Source: Qipengyuania xiapuensis
GTDB taxonomy: Bacteria > Pseudomonadota > Alphaproteobacteria > Sphingomonadales > Sphingomonadaceae
DNA: 64,000 bases
Assembly (NCBI RefSeq): GCF_019711395.1
Contig: NZ_JAIGNL010000001.1
Coordinates: 1,488,001 to 1,552,000, forward strand
Direction: 5' to 3'
A model generated the notes under the pieces. It was not told the DNA's origin and searched no databases. It saw only the letters and a program-made list of their open reading frames with translations. Of the stretch, positions 55,311-64,000 are shown piece by piece. The position numbers were made by a program, and so were the translations under genes. Positions within the stretch are counted from its first letter, which is position 1; each line of letters opens with the position of its first letter.

Positions 55311-56693
55311 CTACTTGCGATCCCCGCTCTTCCTTTCGGCCATGCCCAGCAATTTCAGCTTACGATGGAGTGCGGACCGCTCCATTCCGATGAAGCTGGC
55401 CGTCTTGGAGATATTGCCCGAGAAGCGCCGGATCTGGATCGCGAGGTATTCCCGCTCGAAACTCTCTCGTGCTTCCCTCAGCGGAGCTCCCATGAGAGAC
55501 GCCATTCCGCCGGTTCCGCCAACCTTGCCGCCAGTGACTTCTTCGGAAAGCATGTCTGCCTCGACCGTCTCGATCTGGTCGCGCGGCGTGAGGATGATGG
55601 TGCGCTCGACAACGTTGCGCAGTTGGCGGACATTGCCCGGCCAGTCATAGGCCTGCAGCGCAGCCATCGCTTCCTCACTGATGGCTGGCGGCCGGAGCCC
55701 TTGCTCGGTGGCGTAGCGCGCGAAGAAGTATTCGGCGAGCGCGGGAATGTCGTCACGCCGCTCGGCCAAGGACGGTATCTCGACCGGCACGACATTGAGG
55801 CGGTAGAACAGGTCTTCGCGGAAGTTCTTCTCTTCCATCTCCTTCGTCAGATCGCGCGCCGTCGATGAGATCACCCGCACGTCGACACCGATCTGCCTAT
55901 TGCCCCCTACCCTGACGAAGCTCTGTTCGGTCAGGACGCGCAGAATCCTCGCCTGCGTTGAAAGCGGCATGTCCGCCACTTCATCCAGATAAAGTGTGCC
56001 GCCATCGGCCGTCTCGAGCAGACCCGGGCGGACCAGCTTTCCTTCGGCCTCCTCGCCAAAGAGCTCTTCCTCGAAGCGCTCGGGCGTTATGCGTGCAGAA
56101 TTGACGATCACGAAGGGCTTGTCGGCGCGGGTGGACCAGCTGTGGAGCAGGCGGGCAGCCACCTCCTTGCCGGATCCCGCAGGGCCGCTGATGAGCACGC
56201 GGCTGCCGGTCGCGGCAACGCGCTTCAGCGTCGCCCTCACGGCATTGATCGCAGCCGAGTTACCCGTGAATTCGCCGCTCTCGTTGGTACCTTCGCGCAG
56301 CCGCGAATTCTCGCGCCTCAGGCTCTCGGTCTCGGTTGCGCGCTCGACGAGGTGAAGCAAGCGTTCTGCCTCGAAAGGTTTCTCGATGAAGTCCATCGCG
56401 CCGCGGCTGACGGCCGACACCGCCGTGTCGATATTGCCGTGGCCAGAGAAGATGATGACGGGGAGTTCGGGCTCGCGCAGCTTGATCGCATCGAGGACTT
56501 CGAGCCCGTCCATCGGGCTGCCGTGCAGCCACACGTCGAGCAGGACGAGGCTGGGGCGCTTCTCGTCCACCGCGTCGAGTGCCGAGATGCTGTCGGCAGC
56601 GGTTCGGCACTCGTAGCCCTCGTCGCTCAGCACGCCCGCCACGAGTTCGCGGATGTCGCGTTCGTCGTCGACGATGAGGATATCCAGGGCCAT
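55311..56693 (-). CDS. ntrX: Response regulator NtrX
   Basis: NtrX is the response regulator partnered with NtrY and controls nitrogen and other functions in alphaproteobacteria. The 460-residue protein has a receiver domain with phospho-acceptor Asp53, a AAA+ domain with GPAGSGKE and TLYLDEVADMP, and a C-terminal Fis-type helix-turn-helix (NISKTASFIGMERSALHRKL). The sigma-54 contact motif GAFTGA is missing: the corresponding segment reads ELFGEEAEGKLVRPG, so it may not activate sigma-54. It starts one base after the ntrY stop. Confidence 0.93.
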   Translation of the reverse strand: MALDILIVDDERDIRELVAGVLSDEGYECRTAADSISALDAVDEKRPSLVLLDVWLHGSPMDGLEVLDAIKLREPELPVIIFSGHGNIDTAVSAVSRGAMDFIEKPFEAERLLHLVERATETESLRRENSRLREGTNESGEFTGNSAAINAVRATLKRVAATGSRVLISGPAGSGKEVAARLLHSWSTRADKPFVIVNSARITPERFEEELFGEEAEGKLVRPGLLETADGGTLYLDEVADMPLSTQARILRVLTEQSFVRVGGNRQIGVDVRVISSTARDLTKEMEEKNFREDLFYRLNVVPVEIPSLAERRDDIPALAEYFFARYATEQGLRPPAISEEAMAALQAYDWPGNVRQLRNVVERTIILTPRDQIETVEADMLSEEVTGGKVGGTGGMASLMGAPLREARESFEREYLAIQIRRFSGNISKTASFIGMERSALHRKLKLLGMAERKSGDRK

Positions 56694-56694
56694 A

Positions 56695-58935
56695 TCAGCT
56701 TCCCGTTCTTTCTTCGGAGTTCTTTTCGGAATTGTCGCGCACCATGCCGTGCGGGTCGCGGGCGAAGCGCAGCATCACACGCGTGCCGCCGCCGTCGACG
56801 GATGAGAAACTCATGTCGCCGCCATGCTCTTCGACGATCTTGTTGACGATCGCCAGGCCGAGACCGGTGCCTTTCTCGCGAGTGGTCACATAGGGGTCGA
56901 GGATGCGTTCGCGATCCTGCGGCAGGCCAATCCCGTTGTCGGTAACGGTGATCGTGATCGAGTTCTCGTCCTGCGCCACTTCGACAGCGATCCGCCCACG
57001 ATAATCGGCTTCCGCATGTGCGGCTTGCGCTTCGATCGCTTCGGCAGCGTTCTTGAGAATGTTGGTCACTGCCTGACCTAGCTGGTGACGGTCGGCCTGG
57101 ATCTTGAGCGGACCTTCGATCTCGGTGGTCATCCCGTAGTTGATGTCCGGGTTGGCGACTTCCTGCAGGAACAGTGACTGGCGAACCAGGTCGAGCGCAT
57201 CTTCCGGGCGGAAGACGGGCTTGGGCAGCCGGGCAAAGCTGGAAAATTCGTCGACCATCTTCCTGAGGTCGCCGACCTGGCGCACGATCGTGCTGGTCAA
57301 CTCGTCGAACAGCTCGCCATCCGCCTCGATCTGCTTGCGATAGCGGCGTTTGAGGCGCTCTGTGGCAAGCTGGATCGGGGTCAGCGGGTTCTTGATCTCG
57401 TGGGCGATACGGCGCGCGACATCGGACCATGCGGCCTGTCGCTGGTCGAGCAACTGGCGCGTGATGTCCTCGAAAGTGATCACGTGCCCGTCGCCTTCCG
57501 GCACCAGCTTGACCGCAAGCGTCATGAGTTCGCCGTGCCGCGAATGGCTGACCACGCCGCGCTCAAGCCCCGCAGCGACCATCGCTGCAATCTGCGGGGC
57601 CATCTCGTCCAGGGTTTCGGGATGCGCTGCCCCCTCCCCGCCCTCGAGCAGGGTAGCCTGTGCAGGCGCGTTCATCAGCAGGACACGCCGCTTGCCATCG
57701 ATCGTGATGACGCCGGCAGAGACCGATTCCAGAACTGCCTCGATGAAGCTGCGCCTGTCTTCCAGTTCGTTGTTTGCCGAGACGAGAGCGTCGGTCTGCT
57801 TCTCGATCTGTGCCGTCATCCGGTTAAAGGCTCGGTTGAGGAGGCCGATCTCGTCCGCGCCGGTCCGGCCTTCGACCCGCAGCGCGAAGTTACCTGCGCC
57901 GACCTTGCGTGCAGCCGCGACGAGGTCCGTGAGCGGTTCAACCTGCCGGTCGGCGAAGCGCAGTGCGAACCACACGGCAATGCCGACCAGGGCGAGGCTG
58001 ACGAAGAAGAGAGCGAGGTTGAACCGCAACTGCAAGGCGCGCGCGCGCTTGGTCAGCTCCTCATATGCAGTCGAGATCGATCGCGCGCTTTCCCAGCTTC
58101 GGAAGCTTGCCGCCTCGGCATTGCGTGCGGTGTAGAGATAGATTCCGGCGATCCGGTCGATCGGAGCAATGGCCTCGATCCGCTCGGGGCTACCGCGGAC
58201 CGCGACTGCTTCTCCCCGGCGCAGTGCGTTGAGGCTTTCCTCGGTGAAGCCGACCGGATCACTGCTTTCGGTGATGCCATAGACGACTGCGGTGCGGGCG
58301 GTGCCATCGGGAAAGGTCTGCAGGATTGCGCTCTCGAACACTTCGCGCGGCTGCGCCTGGTATTCGTAGACCAGCATGAAATCCGGATCGGTAACCGAGA
58401 CCTGCTGGAGGATCGTGCGCATGTCCATCGCCATCGAGATGGTTTCCTGCGCAAGGTCGAGCTGGTTATCCTCGTAATAGCTCTCCGCGAGGTCGTTGGC
58501 GTTCTCCATCAGCCCGCGCGAATTGTCGGAGAACCAGAAATCGACGCCTGACTGAAACAGGATCGCGGCGAAGGCGGCCACGAGCAGTGTCGGGACGGCA
58601 GCGATCATCGAGAAAAAGAACACGAGGCGGACGTGCAATCTCGCCGTGCTGCCGGCTGCCCTTCGAAGGGCAAGCCTGCGTCCTGCAAGGACCAGCAGGG
58701 CCATTGCCGGAATGAGCGTCCCGATCAGCAGGACGGCGACCTGCCTGCTGGGCAGGAGTTCGCCTGTATCCGGCGCACTCGTAAACGCTGCCCAAGTCGT
58801 TGCGACCATCAGCAGGAATGCCGTGGCGGCGAGAATTTCGACGACAGTGAAGAAGTTCGCCCGGCGCGAAGCCACCACGAACCTGCGCCACCAGCGCGGT
58901 GTGCGTCGAGTCTGGGGGGCAGCCTGCGTCGCCAT
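56695..58935 (-). CDS. ntrY: Sensor histidine kinase NtrY
   Basis: NtrY is the membrane kinase for NtrX. The 746-residue protein has an N-terminal membrane region of about three helices, a large periplasmic domain, another helix followed by HAMP and PAS domains, and a kinase core with the H-box [16 protein letters not shown] and the N, G1 and G2 boxes (NILKNAAEA, TDNGIGLP, GTGLGLAI). The ATG at 58935 (MATQAAPQ) is preferred over an upstream in-frame start overlapping ntrC, with 58965 as another option. It is in the conserved dusB-ntrBCYX order. Confidence 0.92.
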   Translation of the reverse strand: MATQAAPQTRRTPRWWRRFVVASRRANFFTVVEILAATAFLLMVATTWAAFTSAPDTGELLPSRQVAVLLIGTLIPAMALLVLAGRRLALRRAAGSTARLHVRLVFFFSMIAAVPTLLVAAFAAILFQSGVDFWFSDNSRGLMENANDLAESYYEDNQLDLAQETISMAMDMRTILQQVSVTDPDFMLVYEYQAQPREVFESAILQTFPDGTARTAVVYGITESSDPVGFTEESLNALRRGEAVAVRGSPERIEAIAPIDRIAGIYLYTARNAEAASFRSWESARSISTAYEELTKRARALQLRFNLALFFVSLALVGIAVWFALRFADRQVEPLTDLVAAARKVGAGNFALRVEGRTGADEIGLLNRAFNRMTAQIEKQTDALVSANNELEDRRSFIEAVLESVSAGVITIDGKRRVLLMNAPAQATLLEGGEGAAHPETLDEMAPQIAAMVAAGLERGVVSHSRHGELMTLAVKLVPEGDGHVITFEDITRQLLDQRQAAWSDVARRIAHEIKNPLTPIQLATERLKRRYRKQIEADGELFDELTSTIVRQVGDLRKMVDEFSSFARLPKPVFRPEDALDLVRQSLFLQEVANPDINYGMTTEIEGPLKIQADRHQLGQAVTNILKNAAEAIEAQAAHAEADYRGRIAVEVAQDENSITITVTDNGIGLPQDRERILDPYVTTREKGTGLGLAIVNKIVEEHGGDMSFSSVDGGGTRVMLRFARDPHGMVRDNSEKNSEERTGS

Positions 58936-58996
58936 CGTGGCAACGTTACATCGCCCCTGTTGCATTTTTGCAAGCCCTAATTCGATCAGTCGACAG

Positions 58997-60408
<1,412 letters not shown>

Positions 60409-60412
<4 letters not shown>

Positions 60413-61479
60413 GCTTGGGTCTTGCCTTCAGCGACGGGTAGGTTGATCCGGAAATGGGTTCGGCCTGCACGTTCGTCGCGTTCGTGCGAAATACGTCCGC
60501 CCATATCGCGCAGCAGCTTTCGCACCAGTGCAAGGCCAAGACCCTGCCCGTGCGGCTTGCCCGATACGAAGGGTTCGAACACCTGGTCGCGAAGGTCAGG
60601 CGGCAGGCCCGGACCCGGGTCGCTCACCGTGATCTCGATCGGAAGGCGGGTCGCCTTGCCGAGCCGGATGGCCGAGAAACTCAGCCCGCTTACGAAGCGC
60701 GTTCGGACGATGATACGGGCGTCCTCGACATCCGAGCTTGCATCACAGGCATTGGCGAGGAGGTTGATCAGGACCTGCTCGAGCGCGCCCTGGTCAGCCT
60801 CGACCGCTGGCAATGAGGGATCGAATTCCTCGGCAAGTTCACACGCATCCTCGCGCCCTGCCCTCACCGTGGCCATAGCATTGCGGATGGCCTCGTGGAG
60901 GTTGCAGGGGCCGGTTTCGACCTTCTTGCGGCTTCCGAGCTGCTGCATCCGGTCGATCAATTGCGCGATGCGGTCGACTTCGCCCTCGATCATGGTCGCA
61001 AGCGGCTTGTCCTTGGCCGCCGAACGTCGGGCCAGAAGCTGGCTTGCACCGCGGATCGCAGACAGGGGGTTCTTGATCTCGTGAGCGAGTACGGCCGGAG
61101 CGCGCAGTTCGGTGCGCTCCTCGTCACCCTCGGCCTCCATCGCATCCTGACCGGCATCGGAAATGGTGATCACTCGCCACCCCTGGTAGCTGTGCATGGG
61201 CGAACAACTCAGGTTCACGACGCGTTCGCGGTCACCGGCGCTCAGTATCAGGCCGCGCACGATCAGCTGCGCCTCGGACTGAAGCAGCGAAGCGGCGACG
61301 CGTTCGTCGGATATCGAAAGCGATTCAAACAGCGGCTCACCGACCAGGCGCTTGCTGCTACGGCCAAGCAATTCTTCGGCTGCCGGATTGACGCTTGCCA
61401 CCCTGCCCTCGCCATCGATGCAGAGGACGGCAAAGACCATTGCGGCTATCTGGTCGGACGCCGCCGGGACTGTGCTCAC
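60409..61479 (-). CDS. ntrB: Nitrogen regulation sensor kinase NtrB
   Basis: NtrB phosphorylates and dephosphorylates NtrC. The 356-residue protein has an N-terminal PAS-like domain, then an H-box [16 protein letters not shown], the N-box NLLANACDA and the G-box segments DPGPGLPP and GQGLGLAL. No membrane helices are present, as expected for cytoplasmic NtrB. The GTG start overlaps the dusB stop (GTGA). Confidence 0.95.
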
Positions 61480-62495
61480 GCTGCTCGCCGGTGCAGGAAA
61501 GGTTCGTAGAACCGTTCGAGTTCTTCAAGAACAAGAGGGGCTTGGTCGATGAAGTTCACCCGGTTCCGAAACTCTGCCGAACCGTGCATTCCCTTCGTGT
61601 ACCAGCCCAGATGCTTGCGTGCGATCTTGACGCCAACCTGCTCGCCGTAAAGTTCGAGCATGTCGCGATAGTGTTCGACGACGACCTCGTACTGCTCGTC
61701 GAAACTCGGGCTTTCGAGCGTCTCGCCGGTCTTCCACCAGTGCATCACCTGTGCAAGCAGCCACGGCTTGCCGTAAGCACCGCGGCCGATCATCAGCCCG
61801 TCGGCACCGGACTGTTCCAGTGCCTTCCCGGCATCATCGATGGTGCAGATGTCCCCGTTGACGATGACCGGTATCGAAACGGCATCCTTCACCTTGCGCA
61901 CGAACTCCCAGTCCGCGCTGCCCTTGTACATCTGGTTGCGGGTGCGGCCATGGACGGTGACCATCTTCACACCGAGATCCTCGGCGATGCGGGCAAGCTC
62001 AGGTGCATTGAGATCGGCATGGTCCCAGCCCATCCGCATCTTCACGGTCACAGGAACGTCGACTGCCTTCACCGTTGCTTCCATCAGCTTCGTGGCGAGC
62101 GGCACTTCCCTCATCAGGGCAGAACCGGCCAGCTGGCCCACGACCTTCCGGACCGGGCAGCCGAAGTTGATGTCGATGATGTCGGCGCCGTTGCCCTGCT
62201 GGAGCTTGGCAGCCTCGCCCATGCTATGAGGGTCGCAGCCTACGAGCTGCATCGAAACAGGCTCTTCGATCGGATCCCACGCGGCCTTCTGCACAGACTG
62301 CCGCGTCTCGCGGATAGCAGCCTCGCTCGCGATCATCTCGGTGACATTGAGTCCCGATCCGTATCTGCGGACGAGCTTGCGAAACGGAAGGTCCGTGACA
62401 CCCGTCATCGGCGCCAGGATCACTGGCGTGTCGATGGTCACATTGCCGATCTGGATCGGCTTCGGTTCGACCGGAGGGGTGGGTATCGCGCTCAT
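61476..62495 (-). CDS. dusB: tRNA-dihydrouridine synthase DusB
   Basis: DusB reduces uridines in tRNA using FMN. The 339-residue protein has [19 protein letters not shown] at the N-terminus, NFGCPVRKV with the catalytic Cys, [10 protein letters not shown] and [10 protein letters not shown]. The gene leads the ntrBCYX-hfq-hflX block, the usual alphaproteobacterial nifR3-type arrangement, and diverges from ispDF. Confidence 0.95.
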   Translation of the reverse strand: MSAIPTPPVEPKPIQIGNVTIDTPVILAPMTGVTDLPFRKLVRRYGSGLNVTEMIASEAAIRETRQSVQKAAWDPIEEPVSMQLVGCDPHSMGEAAKLQQGNGADIIDINFGCPVRKVVGQLAGSALMREVPLATKLMEATVKAVDVPVTVKMRMGWDHADLNAPELARIAEDLGVKMVTVHGRTRNQMYKGSADWEFVRKVKDAVSIPVIVNGDICTIDDAGKALEQSGADGLMIGRGAYGKPWLLAQVMHWWKTGETLESPSFDEQYEVVVEHYRDMLELYGEQVGVKIARKHLGWYTKGMHGSAEFRNRVNFIDQAPLVLEELERFYEPFLHRRAA

Positions 62496-62575
62496 TTTCG
62501 ATGTGTGCCTAAATATTGGGCAGGCACATAGTGCGTTGCAGCGAAAACGGCAAGCCGCTAGCGCGCGGCATAGCT

Positions 62576-63718
62576 ATGCAGGACGATACCGCCCTACCCC
62601 CATTCGCTGCGATCGTGGTTGCCGCCGGCAAAGGTCTGCGTGCGGGCCAGCCACTGCCCAAGCAGTTTGCCCCCTATCGCGGCAAGCCGGTGCTGCGCCA
62701 TTCGGTCGAGGCGCTACTCGAGGCAGGTGCCGATCCGCTGGTCATCGCGATTCCCGAGGGCGGCGAGGCGGCAACGGCTGAAGCGCTTGTTGGCCTCGAG
62801 GGCTGGACGACCGTGGTGGGTGGAGAAACGCGGCAGCAGTCGGTGCGGAACGCCTTGCTGGCGATACCGAAGGCCGAACGCGTCCTGATCCATGACGCGG
62901 CTCGCCCGGACCTTCCCCGCCCCGTGATCTCACGATTGCTGGACGCTCTCGAAAAGCATCCCGGCGCCATTCCGGTCCTGCCGGTGGTCGATAGTCTCGT
63001 CATCGACGAAAGCGGCGTGATGGCAGGAAGCGGCGAGCGCGAGAAACTGAAGCGCGTCCAGACACCGCAGGCCTTTCGCTTCGCCGATATCCACGCAGCT
63101 CACGAAAGCTGGCAGGGCTCGAGAGATGCCGGAGACGATGCGCAGGTGTTGCGCGCTGCTGGTGGTTCGGTTGCGCTGGTCGAAGGCGACGCAAGGCTCA
63201 AGAAACTGACATTTTCGGAGGATTTCGTGTCCGACCTTCCCCCAGTACGCATTGGCACGGGTTTCGATGTGCACAAGCTCGCAGCCGGTGAAGAGCTCTG
63301 GCTCGGCGGTATCAGGATCGAGCACGACAAGGGGCTCGCCGGACACAGCGATGCCGATGTCGCTCTCCACGCGATCGTCGACGCACTTCTCGGCGCAATC
63401 GGCAATGGCGATATCGGCGATCACTTTCCGCCCTCCGATCCGCAGTGGAAAGGTGCGAGCAGCGACCGTTTCCTCACCCATGCCTCTGAACTCGTTGACG
63501 AAGCCGGCTACCGGACAGGCAATGTCGACCTGACGATTATCTGCGAGGCCCCCAAGATCGGCCCTCACCGCGAGGCTATCCGAACTCGCATCGCGGAATT
63601 GCTGGGCGTTGACACGGGCGTGATATCGGTGAAGGCGACCACCACCGAGCGGCTGGGCTTCACCGGCCGCGGTGAAGGGATCGCAGCCCAGGCGGCTGTC
63701 ACGGTCCTGCGTAAATAG
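62576..63718 (+). CDS. ispDF: Bifunctional IspD/IspF isoprenoid synthesis enzyme
   Basis: The 380-residue protein fuses two steps of the MEP pathway. The N-terminal IspD domain (CDP-ME synthesis) has [30 protein letters not shown] and [10 protein letters not shown]. The C-terminal IspF domain, from about residue 222, has [27 protein letters not shown] and HFPPSDPQW and makes the cyclic diphosphate. The ATG at 62576 gives a normal IspD start. Fusion of these enzymes is known in alphaproteobacteria. Confidence 0.95.
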   Translation: MQDDTALPPFAAIVVAAGKGLRAGQPLPKQFAPYRGKPVLRHSVEALLEAGADPLVIAIPEGGEAATAEALVGLEGWTTVVGGETRQQSVRNALLAIPKAERVLIHDAARPDLPRPVISRLLDALEKHPGAIPVLPVVDSLVIDESGVMAGSGEREKLKRVQTPQAFRFADIHAAHESWQGSRDAGDDAQVLRAAGGSVALVEGDARLKKLTFSEDFVSDLPPVRIGTGFDVHKLAAGEELWLGGIRIEHDKGLAGHSDADVALHAIVDALLGAIGNGDIGDHFPPSDPQWKGASSDRFLTHASELVDEAGYRTGNVDLTIICEAPKIGPHREAIRTRIAELLGVDTGVISVKATTTERLGFTGRGEGIAAQAAVTVLRK

Positions 63719-63734
63719 ACTCTATGAGGTGAGC

Positions 63735-64000
63735 ATGACGCTCGAGGCACTTCTCCCCGAAGACATCGACGCGCTGGCGCAGCGGGTCATCGACGAGAAC
63801 AAAGCGGCCGGACGCACAGTGGTGGTCGCCGAAAGTTGCACCGGCGGGCTCGTCTCGGCCGCACTTACCGAGATTCCCGGCTCTTCTGCCGTCTTCGACC
63901 GGGGTTTCGTCACCTATTCGAACGAAGCGAAGATGGAAGCGCTCGACGTCCCGCTCGACATCATCGAGACATTCGGCGCGGTCTCGATCGCCTGCGCCTG
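63735..64000 (+). CDS. CinA-family nicotinamide-nucleotide amidohydrolase, partial
   Basis: The last 266 bases hold an open frame cut by the window edge. It starts at an ATG with GAGGTGA upstream and shows [38 protein letters not shown], the CinA C-terminal domain (PncC) signature that deamidates nicotinamide mononucleotide. It is likely a stand-alone amidase, not the longer CinA, because no N-terminal domain is seen. Confidence 0.88.
   Translation, partial: MTLEALLPEDIDALAQRVIDENKAAGRTVVVAESCTGGLVSAALTEIPGSSAVFDRGFVTYSNEAKMEALDVPLDIIETFGAVSIACA

Overview
The window is 64 kb of dense, GC-rich chromosomal DNA. Gene content points to an alphaproteobacterium of the order Sphingomonadales, most likely the Erythrobacteraceae. 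The main clues are the dusB-ntrB-ntrC-ntrY-ntrX-hfq-hflX cluster, a fused IspDF, a GrpE/HrcA pair separate from DnaK/DnaJ, a DUF885 peptidase-like protein, and an Hfq made of two Sm domains in tandem. The family-level assignment is inferred from gene content only. I saw no insertion sequence, prophage, CRISPR array or integrative element. No gene-free stretch exceeds 300 bases.

Layout. 0-4 kb: the end of a probable chemotaxis receptor, a terminator, a MoxR ATPase, an ECF sigma factor coupled to a membrane protein (possible anti-sigma factor), and a hydrolase-OsmC fusion. 4-10 kb: parE, then a divergent pair of an LpoA-like lipoprotein and rsmI-yraN-gshB. 10-19 kb: hemW-xerC (minus), a CAP-domain protein, rph-rdgB (minus), hrcA-grpE, a DUF885 protein, an indoleamine-2,3-dioxygenase-family protein, and a PCu(A)C chaperone with a small putative metallopeptidase. 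19-32 kb: dnaK-dnaJ, a periplasmic metallo-beta-lactamase-fold protein, a patatin-like protein, radA-cvpA, an IscU-like scaffold protein, an MHS transporter, alr and phaR. 32-45 kb: proS, rnr, a peroxiredoxin-like protein, a universal stress protein, pdhC, three small genes and lpdA, then a CPA2 antiporter, a class IV aminotransferase, a sulfotransferase-like protein, a 59-residue acidic protein and tRNA-Ser(TGA).

45-53 kb: cell wall and replication genes on the plus strand. A lytic transglycosylase precedes the tightly overlapping series dac-tmk-holB-metG-tatD-MBL-small membrane protein, then mazG. 53-64 kb: the minus-strand nitrogen and RNA regulation block (dusB-ntrBCYX-hfq-hflX), with ispDF and a cinA-family gene diverging from dusB at the right edge.

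Most genes are housekeeping genes, and many neighbours overlap by 4 bases (ATGA, GTGA or TTGA), which implies translational coupling. The signals most worth following are the tandem Hfq and its leader hairpins, the TGC-rich palindromes upstream of phaR, the ECF sigma factor/membrane protein pair, the aminotransferase/sulfotransferase-like pair, the extra periplasmic domain in the MHS transporter, the indoleamine-dioxygenase-like gene, and an AT-rich palindrome upstream of mazG.
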